A stretch of DNA of 64,000 nucleotides from contig CAJHZI010000649.1 in the NCBI GenBank assembly GCA_905160935.1, positions 186,001 to 250,000 of the forward strand. The letters are read 5' to 3'. Numbering within the stretch: the first letter of the stretch is position 1; every line of letters starts with the position of its first letter. Under the pieces are notes generated by a model. That model did no database searches. It saw only the letters and a program-made list of their open reading frames with translations, and was not told the DNA's origin. The translations under genes were made by a program, and so were the position numbers. Of this stretch, positions 11,546 through 23,193 are shown in pieces. This stretch comes from Enchytraeus crypticus (taxonomy: Eukaryota; Annelida; Clitellata; Enchytraeida; Enchytraeidae).

Positions 11546-12390
11546 GCCGAAAAGACAGGCACACAACTTTTCAAATATAACTGTTACCATACCTATGATC
11601 ACTCCTAGAGGTCAATAATTCTATTAAATCAAGTATTTCTCACTTAGTTACTAAATGGTATAACTTTCAGATCTATGCTAAAGACATTATCATCGACGGA
11701 CCGATATCGTTACAGAATAATAAATTTTGAACGCCTTAATCTATATCCGGAATATGTAAGTGCCTAAATGGCCAGTATTTTCCGTTTACTCATTTTTTTC
11801 TGAATTTCTCATTGACATTTCCTATTGATAATGATCTATTTGATAAATAACCAAATAGGCTTAAAAGAAAATTTTTAGCCGTGGTAAAAATTGTCAAACT
11901 AGTAATTTCAAACTAGTAAATCCCGGCGAAAAAGAGCATATATGTTTGGATCATAAAATGCAACACATAAATAAATCATAATGACGCATGTGAAAAATAT
12001 GAATTAATAAATAACCAAATCTGTCATAAATTGTAAGCTGGTTGCTGATCAAAGAATGTACTACAAAGCTGATAATTGTTATGTGATGATCCTTACGGAA
12101 CTAGCAATCAAATAGTGTCGTTACACTCTAACTCCAACAGTTTTGCGACATTTTGCGACACTAAAAAGTGAATGTAAAATCCGATCGAACGTTAACAAAA
12201 GGAAAAGCAGATAACACTTCCTAAATATTCGGAGTTACTTTCGGTAAATTAAATGCAATAATCCTTTATCATTCGTTTGATATTCTGATATTTCAAATCT
12301 GCGGCATTTTACCAGCTCTAATATAATAGAAAATTAATCATACGACCTTTAAATCCTTTAAATAGAAACACTGAAACTCCACCATATTTA

Positions 12391-12560
12391 ATAATCAATC
12401 AATCAATAGGAATTTAACTTCCGGTTCCTCGTCATAAGACAATGTCAGGGACGTCTCTTGCAGACTCTGCACAAACAGACGCCAAACACCACACGATGGC
12501 GACTGAGTATACGGAGACTACAAGAGAAAGAGAGGTTAAAAACAGTGCAAGTCCATGAAC
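12391..12560 (+). repeat. left arm of a ~160-bp inverted repeat
   Basis: Starts with (AATC)n, then GGTTCCTCGTCATAAGACAA, TGTCAGGGACGTCTC and a GCGACTGAGTATA block. Its inverse is found at 13,090-13,262. Related single copies occur at 57,940-57,995, 58,600-58,660 and 62,690-62,890, so the arms belong to a dispersed family with an ATTG-type end. Confidence 0.75.
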
Positions 12561-13089
12561 CCATCCAAGATGTTAAGATTTAGACATATGGCGAAAAGAA
12601 ATGGGTTTAATCTCGTTCAGGAAAGTACTTGCACAGTTACAAGGTCAAAGATCTTATGGAAGTAGGTTCCATATTATCGCAACAGAAAACAAGAAGGAGC
12701 GCCTGTAAATGGCAGATTTAAAAATAAGACTTTTACTGGAGGATAGAAGACTATGAGAGTATTGAGAGATTTATGGAAGGTCAGATAGATAGGATGGTTT
12801 ACCATAATGTAATCCTTTGAAAGCCAAGAAAAATATTTTTAAGTTTATTCATTTAGAAACTTGAAGCCAATTTGCTTGCTTAAGAAGAGAAGTAGGCTAC
12901 TAGATTTTAATATTTTACATTGCAGACGACACGCGCAAGATAATTTTGAACCTGTTGGAGACGAGAGATTTTCGGCAAATCGTTTAGCAGGGAGTTCCAA
13001 TAATCTAATAAAGAATGGACTAAAATAACTAACTACATTAGTTAATAAGACACAATAGATTTTAGCTATAATATTTTAAAGAAAGTTGT

Positions 13090-13262
13090 AAGACCTCGCT
13101 TTCTCTTGATGTCTATATGTACTCAGTCGTCATCGTGTGGTGCTTTGGCGCCTGTTTGTGGAAAGTCTGCAAGAGTTTTCCCTGGCATTGCCTTATGGCG
13201 AGGAACCGGACGTTAAATTTATATTGATTGATTGACTGATTGATTGCTTGATTTATTGATTG
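13090..13262 (-). repeat. right arm of the ~160-bp inverted repeat
   Basis: Inverse of 12,391-12,560, ending in (ATTG)n. The 530 bp between the arms show no coding sequence. Either two repeats of one family landed head to head, or this is a fold-back element of about 870 bp. Confidence 0.75.
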
Positions 13263-13324
13263 TCCTAGGAATTATTTTCTGAGCGCAAAGAGATAGTCAG
13301 CACCGTACTCTTCAGATTTATTAC

Positions 13325-14930
13325 TATTCTCTCTCTCTCTTAGTGCACTGCCTACTGGCAGGTCCATGGTACATAACGCCTCCACTCTTCTTTGTCTTCC
13401 GCCTTCCTCTTCATTTCCACATATGAGAGGGTCTTTAAATCATCTAACATACCTAATCTCGGCCTGCCACTGCCTCTTTTTCCTTCCATTCTACCTTCTA
13501 TGACATTAGAATGTGTCCTATCCATCTCTTCTTCCTATTTCTTAATACATTTATCAGCTGTCTATCTGTGCCAACTATCTCCAGGACTTCCTCATTTGTA
13601 ACCTTTTGAGTCCAGCTAATCCTCTCCATTCTTCTCCAAATCCACATTTCCAATGCCTACAGTTTCCTAATATCTTCCTTTCTTAAGGTCCATGTTTCAC
13701 ATTCATACAACAGCGTGGTCCAAACCAAAGTTTTCACTATCTTTATCTTTGTGTCTTTCTTTAGACTTTTTGTTAATAGTTCTTTTCTACTAACAAAGGC
13801 CGCTTTTGCTTGTGTAATCCTACTGCATATTTTTGTCTCACATTTCCCATCATCGGTTATAGAATGACCCAAATATTTGAAACTCCTTACCTGTTCCAAT
13901 GTCGTACCATTTATTGTGATACTAACTTCACCTTTATTATTGGACACTCTCATAACCTTGGTCTTTTTATATTAATCTTCATGCCATATCTTAGAGCCGT
14001 ATCATTCAGCCTATCCATTATCTTCTGCAAATCCAATCTCGCTGCCCGCTACCATTCCTTGGTCATCTGCAAATCCTACATCTTGTAACAAATTCCCTCC
14101 TGCTTTTATTCCTTCTTCCAAGTCTTCCATGGCTTCCTCCGTCATTGCCTCAGCGTAAATGTTAAACAGCAGCGGCGAAATGCTACAACCTTGTCTTACT
14201 CCACGTCCTATTTCACCTTCTTCTGTGTATTCTTGTTGGATTTTGATTACTGCTCTTTGATTCATGTACAAGTTCAAAATTAGTCTTCTATCTCTCTAAT
14301 CAATTCCTATTCTTTTTAAGATATTCATCATCGTTATCCAATCAATCCTGTCAAAGCCCTTTTCGAAGTCTACAAAGCATACCAAAACGTCATTACCATA
14401 TTCTAAGCTTCTTTCGCAAAGAACCCGCATTACTCCTATTGCTTCTCTTGTGCCGCATCCTTTCCTAAAACCAAATTGTGTCTTGCTCAGTATCATCTCT
14501 GCTTTCGACTGTATGCGATTATTTACTATCTTTAATAAGATCTTCGATGCATGAGGTATTAAGCTGATTGTTCTGTAATCCGAACACTCCACAGCATTGG
14601 CTTTTTTAGGAATTGGAATTATCACTGACTTGGTAAAGTCGTCTGGCCAAATACCTGTACTGTACACTTCCATACATACTTCCATTAAGTTTTTGAGTTT
14701 TCCTCCTTCCAACGTTTTCAAGAATTCTGCTGCGATTTCATCTATTCCGGCTGCCTTTCCCTTCTTCATACTGTTAATTGCAGAATAAATTTCCTCCTTC
14801 ATTAAATCGGGGCCCCTTTTATCGTCTTCTATGATATTCTCTGCTTCTATTTTAAAATCCTCTTGAACTGGTTTCCCAGCCTTATCATACAATTCCTCTA
14901 CATATTCTCTCCATCTTTCTTTTATTACTA
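13325..14930 (-). pseudogene. RTE-like LINE, reverse transcriptase, 5'-truncated
   Basis: Minus-strand reading from about 14,925: RWREYVEELYDKAGKPVQ, GKAAGIDEIAAEFLK, SVIIPIPKKANAVECSDYRT, KTQFGFRKGCGTREAI, CFVDFEKGFDRIDW, GVRQGCSISPLLFNIYAEAM, the catalytic-type box VGFADDQGMVAG, EQVRSFKYLGHSITDDGK, and the distal block ETWTLRKEDIRKL. The 3' end carries a CT-rich tract and TGCACTGCCTACTGGCAGGT (plus strand) shared with other copies. Defects are an in-frame TAG after IGID (a Trp codon is expected) and frameshifts near 14,030. The endonuclease is missing through 5' truncation. Clade assignment is from motif recall. Confidence 0.85.
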
Positions 14931-16009
14931 TTATCTTAAATGAAATGTGCCGTAAATAACCATAGAATGAGAAAACATAAACGAGTATTAATTTAATTCA
15001 CAATTATTTTAAGTGCCGATGATTCTGATTGAGTGAGTCTCATATCTTCATGCCACGAGGCATTAATTATTTCATTTTATAATTATCATTTTGATGATTA
15101 TTATTAAATTTATTATTTTAAATTTATTATTATTATTATGTAATTGCTATCATTATTGTAATTTTTGTAATTAGTAACTAATGATTATGATTATTTTTAT
15201 AATTATTGTTATAATATTAAAATTTAAATTATATTTTTATTTTCATTTTTAAGACGTTACTCTTTTGCAACGGTTAGGCTTAGATAAATATAGGGCACAT
15301 GTTAGAGTCATCGGATCTTTGTGTCCTTTTTCGTTTCATATGAATTACTGGATTGTGTAAAACTTTGAGGCATTGTGTGGAATGATTGAATCATTTAAAT
15401 AAAAATAAATTAAATAAATTTACAGTTTTATTTTGGCCCACAAGCAACTCTTACAAATGGATTAATTAATTATTGTATATAAAAGGTTTACTACTTACTT
15501 TGCGATGCATTTTTATCGATGAAGAAGACGCACAATATAAAAAGAGCAAATAGCGTACTTTTACACACATCCATCTTAGAAATCCTTGCTGCGATTATGC
15601 TTAAACCTGTGAAAAAGACTACGACTATACTTATATATTAATATTACAATTCAATTGAAAACGCTTTTAGTACTGCAAACTTTTTTAGTATGTGTTTTAG
15701 TTTTACTTTTTTATAGGCTACTTATTCTAGTAATAACTTATTTAACTATCATGAACGCTGCTTCAGTGTAAGGTAGGCCTTTCACATAGCACGGCGGTGT
15801 TAGCAATAATTCGTCATGCATGAGCTGGTTGCCTCGATAATTACAATAGCTAAGCAAAGTTTCGCACGTCTTTATACAAAGTTACTCATTCTAACTTGTG
15901 ATATTCTTCCGGGTTGCGGCTGACAATGATCTACTAATAATTTTACTTATAGTGCCACTCACACTAAATAGAGAGGCACGAGAAAAATAGATAGTCCTTT
16001 CTACATACA
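14931..16009. other. AT-rich non-coding stretch
   Basis: Contains a run of ATT/TTA-rich sequence (15,060-15,245). No gene or recognised repeat. Confidence 0.6.
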
Positions 16010-16025
16010 CACACACACACACACA

Positions 16026-16070
<45 letters not shown>
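16010..16070. repeat. (CA)n then (TA)n microsatellite
   Basis: Short CA run followed by an AT run. Confidence 0.9.
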
Positions 16071-16071
<1 letters not shown>

Positions 16072-16871
16072 TTAAAATTTATGTCACTTATTAGGCACTG
16101 TAATAATTAAACTAATTCTAAGTAAAGATGGAGTGATGGTTTTCTCTAACTCTGCTTTGTTTTGGGTAAACTAAATTACTACAAAACGTCTATCCCAGCT
16201 TCCGGTCACATCCCACTGAATTCCACCGTCAATCCCTGCTCCACATCCCAGATCCCTGTCTCCGATCCCATCCTCAATCCTCAAACTCCCTGACCAGACT
16301 CTAGTAATCCGGTAACTCAACACTAACTCTCCATTACGTCTGCTCAACTTTCTGCTAAAGTCTCTAGATATGGACTGACTCAAACGATCCTAAACTTTCT
16401 TTGTTCCTTCTTACACGTAGAGTCACTTCCATTTCTGACTAATCAGCTTCTTCCATATCCTGCTACTACTTCATCTTCCTCATTAATATTCATTAGTAAA
16501 CTGCTTCACTTTTCTTTTTCTTAACTCTTCCACTGTGGTTCATTATTATATCAGGGACCATCTATATACTTAAACTTGATAAAAGCTTAACTTGTAATAT
16601 AGCAACACTGCTTGTAAAGAATTGGATAACTTTCTTCTATTGTTAAAGGCTATTCACAAAAATCTAAATTCTTTGAGATTTGAAAGTGAAATCCCAAACA
16701 AGCCCGCCATTGATATATTTTCCGAAAACGGCGGTCATATTTAGACCTAACTCGGTTTTTTCAATTGAAATTAGCCGAACCATAAACTGTCGTCATAATG
16801 ATTCATACTACATGCACAACAAACCACAAAGGTTTTATAGTAATCCTTACCCCTTTTCCTCCACCTTTATC

Positions 16872-16894
16872 TTTCTCTCTCTCTCTCTTCTTTA

Positions 16895-16993
<99 letters not shown>

Positions 16994-17045
16994 TGACTTT
17001 ATGTAAATATATATATATATAAATTATAATTCTTTATTATTTATA

Positions 17046-17087
<42 letters not shown>

Positions 17088-17111
17088 TATAAAGTCAGTA
17101 TATATATATAT

Positions 17112-17160
<49 letters not shown>

Positions 17161-17175
17161 CCTATATATAGGCCT
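16872..17175. repeat. (TC)n then long (TA)n microsatellite with internal inverted copy
   Basis: CT dinucleotides pass into AT runs. The motif TATACTGACTTTATG at 16,990 recurs inverted (CATAAAGTCAGTATA, about 17,087), so the AT tract is partly a fold-back. Open frames here are repeat artefacts. Confidence 0.9.
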
Positions 17176-17289
17176 ATATATTGACGCAGCGTGAGGTAGG
17201 CTAGAAGTCTTTCCAGAGTCCAGGATTTGTCAGGCCTACCCAGGCAAGTCAGCAGAGCTTGAGGCATAAAGGAGTTTAAATGAGACATG

Positions 17290-18153
17290 TGGAAAGAGGA
17301 GAGAGGGAACGCATTGGGTGGATGATATAAAGGACTCGTAATATTCTACGCCAAGACTGGAGCTGATAGTGGCTTATCTAAAGATTAGATAATATATCAG
17401 AGTTGACGGTGTCTTCGAGGGTATCCCAGAGTTGGTTAAGAAATATATTTGAGATTTAATACCGCAGGCTTTGAGTATTATAGAAGTTGAACATTCCTAA
17501 GTAGGAATGTACAACTAAAAGTAAAATGGAACATGTTAGTGCCTTCGTGGCCTTTGTGTCCTTTTTCGCTTTATCTCCATGTATTTCTGGTGTACTATTT
17601 TATCGAAGTGAAATAAACGTGATTCAATTCAATTCAATATCTAGTGTAGTTTTCAGTATGAAATTCGAGTATTAATTGTTGAATTTAGTTCTAAAATTAA
17701 CAGATTTCATTTATAAAAAATCGCGTGTATAAAAGTATATTGCTAAGTTTGGGTGCTTCATATTTAAATTGGACTATTTATTGTTTCATTTTAATTTTGA
17801 GTGTTACAAATATCGGATATATTTTCGTTTCTTTTGAACTGTCTCTAAATATTATAAGTTAATCTTTTATCTGACTTTCTTTAATTAATTTTCAATTCAG
17901 TTTTGAAGTTAAAGTTTACTATCATAAAGATAGGCCTCCTAGCATCTACAGAGCAAAGTCATTATATAATAAAGAAGTTCGAATACATAATTAATGTCAT
18001 CTACAATACCAACTAAAAATTATTAAATAAATTATTATTAATTAGAGCTGACTGCCTATAATGTATCGCTACTTTTGAAAATCGAATGGACACAGTCTGT
18101 AAGATTTTAGTTAGGTAAAATGATGATAATTTAAAACCTGATCCAGAAGAAAA
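17290..18153. other. non-coding stretch
   Basis: A short segment at 17,285-17,335 (plus) could be a decayed LINE carboxyl end (HWVDDIKD-like), but too little remains to call. The rest shows nothing recognisable up to the piggyBac TTAA. Confidence 0.4.
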
Positions 18154-21100
18154 TTAACCCATTAATGCCTGAGGTGCAATTTCTTAGTAATTTTTTAATA
18201 TGTTTATGGTAGTGGGTATCAGATGGAGGATTCAGTCTCACTTTGTTATTATTTTATAGCCATTTTTAAAAAAGTTCAATTTTTCGATTGTCCTACTTTT
18301 TGGGACGCTAGGCACGAGAGGATACAAGTAAGCAATGGTTGTACAACAATGAATTTTGCATTTAATGAGCATGTAGAAAAGCATTTTGAGACGTTTTTAA
18401 CTAAATTATATGTAAAAAAGACTTATTCAATCAATCACGTGAAATTTATCATCATAGGCATATGAAGTCAGGGACGAGAAGAACTAAAAATCAGAAGTCT
18501 AATCAGCTATCAGAAGTTTAAAGCTATCAGTTACGCTATAATAGGAATGTCATATCACTGAACTTGTCAAATATAAACGAGTCTATTTAGCAGAATTCGT
18601 CATAAAAGTTCAAGCTCAATCAGTCAGTTCTTGTGAAAGTCACTGAAGCAGCGCACATGAAGCCCAACGTTACACTTGCCACAACGATGAAGAACTTTCT
18701 TGCCACACAGGGCACATCTCCTTTGGGTGACGCCTACTGCTATAGTGTGCCCAATATTATCGTATCGAATATCATCAGGGACTCTTCGAGCCAGCGGTTT
18801 GGGACGTCCAACCTGTATTGGCATGCCAACTGAGGCTGCTTCTTGACCATCAGAGCCATAAAATACCCTACAAATATTGCGACGAAATTCGAGCTGATCT
18901 AAGGGTAGATGTTTACTTGCTTCGGTTAGTCGGTATACAAGCCACGCATTCTGGATGGAAACATCAACAACATACGCAAAAAATGGCCACCACCATTTCC
19001 TTGAACGGATTGAAATTCGATGAACGGCTAGGTTTTGATCCATGCGATCAACGCCGCCCATGAACTTGTTGTATTGCTTGACAATATTAGGTTGTTCAAC
19101 TGAAATCCTGTTCTTCTCACTTACTGACCATCGTTGTGCCTGCTGAATGGGCTCAACTCCAAACTTATTGGAACATAAAGTGACCACACTGTTATCGTTC
19201 CACCTAACCAGAATAACACCACTATTTATATCTTGTCTAAAGTCGAAGCTTCCGCGCGGCTCTTTCTTCATTTCTTCGGGTGTTACCAGAGGACATCTCT
19301 CTGTTCTATTTGCACGAATAGTTCCTGTGGCATCAATAGATTTCTCTGTCAAGTAGTTGATGAGCTTCAGGCTTGAAAAGAAATTGTCGAAATACAGGTC
19401 ATACCTTAAAGACTCTGGAAGCTGAGGCAATTTTGAAGTCAGGTCAGCCACCACAGACCCACCAAGTCCTAGAGTGCTGTCCGTCACGCCCTTTCCCTGG
19501 TAAGGTTCAAACTGGACGCAGTATCACAGAGATGTGTTTATGCACCAGACTTTGTAGCCAAACCTTATAGGTTTACCCCTCAAGAACTGCTTGATACTAT
19601 AGCGCCCATAATACGGAATCATGGATTCATCTACTGATAGGCTCTGCTGTACGGGAAAGTTTTGCAAGAAGCACTCATTTACAGCAGAAAGCAGTGGACG
19701 CACCTTACTGAGCTTGTCATTGGGATCGAGACATTCATTATCTGACACATGAAGGTACTGCAATATGTGTTCAAACCTATTGCGCGTCATCGAGCTGGCA
19801 ATGGCATGATTGTAAAAGTCAGATGAGGGCTCCCAGTATAGCCTCCTGCGTGAAAGTACAGGATAGCCGCTGTTTATTAGAATGGCATTAAACACCTTCA
19901 GTTCATTAGCCTCAATATGGAAATTGTGGCTGCCTTTCTGCATCGCATAGCGATTTGTATTCTCGATTATGAGTTGGATGATTTTGTCACTAAGAAATTG
20001 TTCAAATATCTTTACAGGAGTTTTGTCAACATCCTTGTACTTATTGTCTAAGCTGGCATTTGATTTAGATGGCATGAGTAGATCTCTTTTAACCCATTTT
20101 CTAACAGAAGGCTCTTTGGATTTAAATGACTTAACTGACTTTTTTTGATTCTTACATGGAGCTGGTTCAACTGCAATTTCTGAATCATCTTCGTCTGATT
20201 CGTTTCCAATATGAACAAGTCCCTCCGCAGTGTGTAGAATGGCCTGAGCAGGAGCTTGAAGCTGTCGACCTGAGAGATTGTCAAAACTAACTGAGCAGTC
20301 TTCATCGCCACTGTCTTCATCACTACAATTAACATCATCTGGAGGGGAGATAAAGATATCCGTAGATCCATGTGTAGGTAGCAAAGCGTCATCTTCTAGC
20401 ATTGACAGTAATTCATTTACAGTGTAGCGGCGCTTCTGAGACCTATAAAATAACCAATAATAATTAAATAGCCACATTCACAGTACGAATGTATCAAACA
20501 GTTTATAAACGTTGAGTAGAATTATAACTGCGAAGTTAACAAGTATACTTACTGTATATGTTAAAGCAAACTTTGAAGTTCGTAGGTTGACACGGCAGAC
20601 CGTTTCTATGGCTTAGCAATGATTGGTGTTTAACTAAATACAATATCTTAGCAGAGTTCTTACAAATGGAGATTGTCACAGAGCTGGTAGTCAAAATCTA
20701 ATGGCTAGTTTCATTATCTTTATCTTTATATCGTCAGTTATTCAACAGTTATTGACTGTAAATTTACCTGTTCCCTTTCGTGCCTAGCGTCCCAAAAACA
20801 GTGACAACACATTTTTAATTTTAGCTTACAAAATATCCCAATCACTCAAATACTTATCAGCATACACAACTCATAATACATTAAACAACTACTTTTTAAT
20901 GGTTTCACTGAGAAAATAATAATAGGAAAAGCATAATTTACCTTTGAGAAGATGCCATTTTGAAAAGCGTGACTTTTCGTCTCTCCTCATATATTATCGC
21001 CCTAAATTCTTTATTTGTAAACAAATAAAATGCTTCTTCTGCTTCTTTATCAAGAGCAATGTAGTCATTATACAAATGTAAAATATCAGCATCATATACC

Positions 21101-21170
21101 GTGTTTTGTAAAAATTGTGACCATAAAATGGTTGTCCCATTTTTTGGGACGCTAGGCACTAATGGGTTAA
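18154..21170 (-). mobile_element. piggyBac-family DNA transposon with TTAA target duplication
   Basis: The element proper is 18,158-21,166 (3,009 bp). It is flanked by TTAA on both sides (18,154-18,157 and 21,167-21,170) and has inverted ends beginning CCCATTA(A/G)TGCCT. A 19-bp block TTTTTGGGACGCTAGGCAC occurs at 18,297-18,315, inverted at 20,780-20,798, and again at 21,141-21,159, giving the asymmetric internal repeats typical of piggyBac. It contains one transposase gene on the minus strand. Excision and insertion at TTAA are established for the family; this copy looks young because its ends and most of its reading frame are intact. Confidence 0.93.
18624..20958 (-). pseudogene. piggyBac transposase, two exons, one nonsense codon
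   Basis: Exon 2 (20,442-18,624) opens after TTTATAG. A matching 17-base exon 1 (20,958-20,942) codes MASSQ and ends at AAAG|GTAAAT; both are phase 2, giving MASSQRSQKRRYTVNELL. The product would be about 611 residues, normal for the family. An acidic N-terminal region is followed by the DDE_Tnp_1_7 core with aspartates in SVDESMIPYYG, YDLYFDNFFSS and FMGGVDRMDQN, matching the three catalytic Asp of piggyBac. A C-terminal Cys/His finger reads CALCGKKVLHRCGKCNVGLH ... CFSDFH. One TGA at 19,524-19,526 interrupts the frame between WCINTSL and YCVQFEPYQGKG, where family members have Gly (GGA to TGA would explain it). The frame is otherwise open. Confidence 0.9.
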
Positions 21171-21499
21171 AGTTCTGAGAATTCGATTTCGGTTCGAGCG
21201 GCGCAAGAGTTAAATCATGGAAATTATTTAGAAAAAAGCGACTACGCGTGTATATCAAAGCCGAAGCCTTGAAATAAGAGATTATAAATGAGTTCACATT
21301 GCACAACAAGTACAAGAACATTTCATAATATGTTTCAAAAGCTTGAAAAAGGGCAAATACGTTCGATGAGAATGGCAGTGGAAACTGTACACTGTGTGTA
21401 CAGGTATGTTTGGTATACAAATCACACTGCTACTTGGACAAAGCAATAACAAACTCATCGACATAAACTCTTAGCATAAAAAGAGAATTACACTAATAC

Positions 21500-21600
21500 A
21501 GGAGAGGGGGTACGGTGTAACGGTTAGGGTGTTCGCCTCGGATGTCAGAGGCATGGGTTCAAAGCCCAGGTCAGTCAGAACATGATGGATAAGCCCTTTG
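21500..21600 (+). mobile_element. tRNA-derived SINE, second family
   Basis: The tRNA-like head has A-box GTGTAACGGTTAGGGTG, an anticodon-arm-like CGCCTCGGATGTCAGAGGC and B-box GGGTTCAAAGCCC, followed by a non-tRNA body (ATGATGGATAAGCCCTTTGA). The acceptor stem does not pair and there is an attached tail, so this is a retroposon or tRNA pseudogene. Confidence 0.65.
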
Positions 21601-21764
21601 AAGGATAATCATGCATCGGAGCTTGGTGCCAGTTGCCGTTATCAGTAGCAAAGACATTATGATTAGCCTTGGAAATGATTGATATTAACTTGTCAGAAAA
21701 TGGTAAAGCAGTCATAATGGAACATAACCAAACAGGTAAAGGCTTCTTGTACCTAGTACTGTTA

Positions 21765-22150
21765 TTATCTCTCTCTTAGTGCACTGCCTACTGGCAGGTC
21801 CATGGTATATAATGCCACCACTCTTCTCTGTCTTCCGCTTTCCTCTTCATGTCCACAATTTAGTGGGTCTTTAAATCACATAACATACCTAATCTCGGCC
21901 TGCCTCTGCCTCTCTTTCCTTCCATTTCTTTCATTCCATTCTGCCTCTGCCTCTCCTACCTTCTATGGCCTCTATTAATAGACCTTCCCCCCTTAGAATG
22001 TGTCCTATCCAACTCTTTTTCCTATTTCTTAATACATTTATCAACTGTCTATTTGTGCCAACTCTCTCCAGAACTGCCTCATATGTAACCTTATGAGTAC
22101 AGCTAATCCTTTCCATTTTTCTCCATATCCACATTTCCAAAGTTTCTAGT
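21765..22150 (-). pseudogene. RTE-like LINE 3' fragment
   Basis: Same family as 13,325-14,930. Minus-strand reading MEMWIWRKMERISCTHKV, LERVGTNRQLINVLRNRKKS, WIGHILRGEGLLIEAIEGRR, then the shared 3' tail (plus strand TGCACTGCCTACTGGCAGGT). Only the carboxyl end is present, as expected from 5' truncation at insertion. Confidence 0.85.
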
Positions 22151-22600
22151 TTATTGCTATTACATTACATGTATATTAAAATGATGTTATAAATTTTCTA
22201 TATTTTAATTCAATTAGCTGATACAGGTTGAAATGATACGGCGAATTTTACAATTTAATTTAACACTTAATATTTTAATAAATTGCTTAATCTTTATTTT
22301 AATATTCAATTTAATATTTTAATACTCAGTCGTTATATTATCACATAGTTATGGAAACAAATACATATTAGGTTTAAAATAAAATAAAATTGAGTAGTAC
22401 ACTTTTGATTGATTTTATAACTACAGTAGCGTGTGTCTTTCATTGAGAAGGATGTAACTAATGTCAGTGTGCATGCTGATTCTTATTGTCAAGTCTAATT
22501 AGCGATTTCTTGTTAGCATCAAATTCTACATCTCTTCTTTCGGGGAGTTTCATGCTTGTAGTGTAATTCTTTGCTTCTTGCAGTTAGAGCTTTGTAGCTA
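22151..22600. other. AT-rich intergenic stretch downstream of the receptor gene
   Basis: No gene or repeat recognised. The polyadenylation site of the receptor gene may lie here or before it; no unambiguous signal was picked. Confidence 0.5.
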
Positions 22601-22603
22601 GAC

Positions 22604-22863
22604 TTGTGTTGTGTACTGAGTGTTGTGTACTGAGTGTTGTGTACTGTGTGTTGTGTACTGTGTGTTGTGTACTGGGTGTTGTGTACTGGGTGTTGTGTAC
22701 TGTTGTGTTGTGTACTGGGTGTTGTGTACGGGGTGTTGTGTACTGGGTGTTGTGTATTGGGTGTTGTGTACTGGGTGTTGTGTACTGGGTGTTGTGTACT
22801 GGGTGTTGTGTACTGGGTGTTGTGTATAGGTGTTGTGTGCTGTTGTGTTGTGTACTGGGTATA
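22604..22863. repeat. 14-bp minisatellite in the receptor 3' UTR region
   Basis: About 18 units of TGTTGTGTACTGGG with variants (CTGAG, CTGTG, a shortened TGTTG). It starts some 55 bases past the receptor stop codon on the minus strand. Since 14 is not a multiple of 3, every frame stays open on both strands; those open frames are not genes. Confidence 0.95.
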
Positions 22864-22916
22864 TTCTCAAGTCTAAGGGCGTTGCTCCAATCCCTGTTTG
22901 TACCATATTCTACATC

Positions 22917-23193
22917 TTAATTCTTTCTGAGTGCTTCATACTGATTTCCGGAATCTAGTGTACTTCTTCCGCTGAGAGCTGTGTAATGTGGGTCATCCAG
23001 AGACCCGGATTTATTCTCATGTCTAGGAGCGATGCTCAGCTGTCTGGCTGTTTTATCGTCTGCAATATTGTAATATTGTTGATCGTCGCCCTTTCCGCTG
23101 GCACTTCTATCGTCTGATATGTAAGCAACACTATTTACAATACCATCCAAATGCACGTCCAATTTAGGCTTGCTGCCTTCATTTGTTTTATGC
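22917..23193 (-). CDS. LDLa receptor, terminal exon: cytoplasmic tail with ITAM-like motif
   Basis: The acceptor ATTTTAG|G at 23,195-23,194 gives phase 2, which completes the Gly codon begun in the membrane exon (GG|G). The exon codes about 92 residues beginning HKTNEGSKPKLDVHLDG and ending QYEALRKN before TAA (22,919-22,917). Tyrosine motifs in order are VAYISD, QQYYNIAD (YYNI fits YxxI, and YxN fits a Grb2-type SH2 site), DDPHYTAL and NQYEAL. The last two form YTAL-x11-YEAL, within the ITAM rule YxxL/I-x6-12-YxxL/I, with an Asp three residues before the first Tyr. Inferred role: phosphotyrosine signalling through SH2 proteins such as Syk or Shark kinases. No enzymatic domain is present. Confidence 0.85.

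Noticed and set aside
16171-16383. 70-codon minus-strand frame with higher GC
   Set aside because: No recognisable domain and no supporting splice or start context.
16680-17288. Several frames over CT/TA repeats
   Set aside because: Low-complexity translation only ([12 protein letters not shown]).
22598-22920. Open frames on both strands coding repeats such as YTTPSTQHPVHN or VLCTGCCV
   Set aside because: They are translations of a 14-bp minisatellite, open in all frames because 14 is not a multiple of 3.
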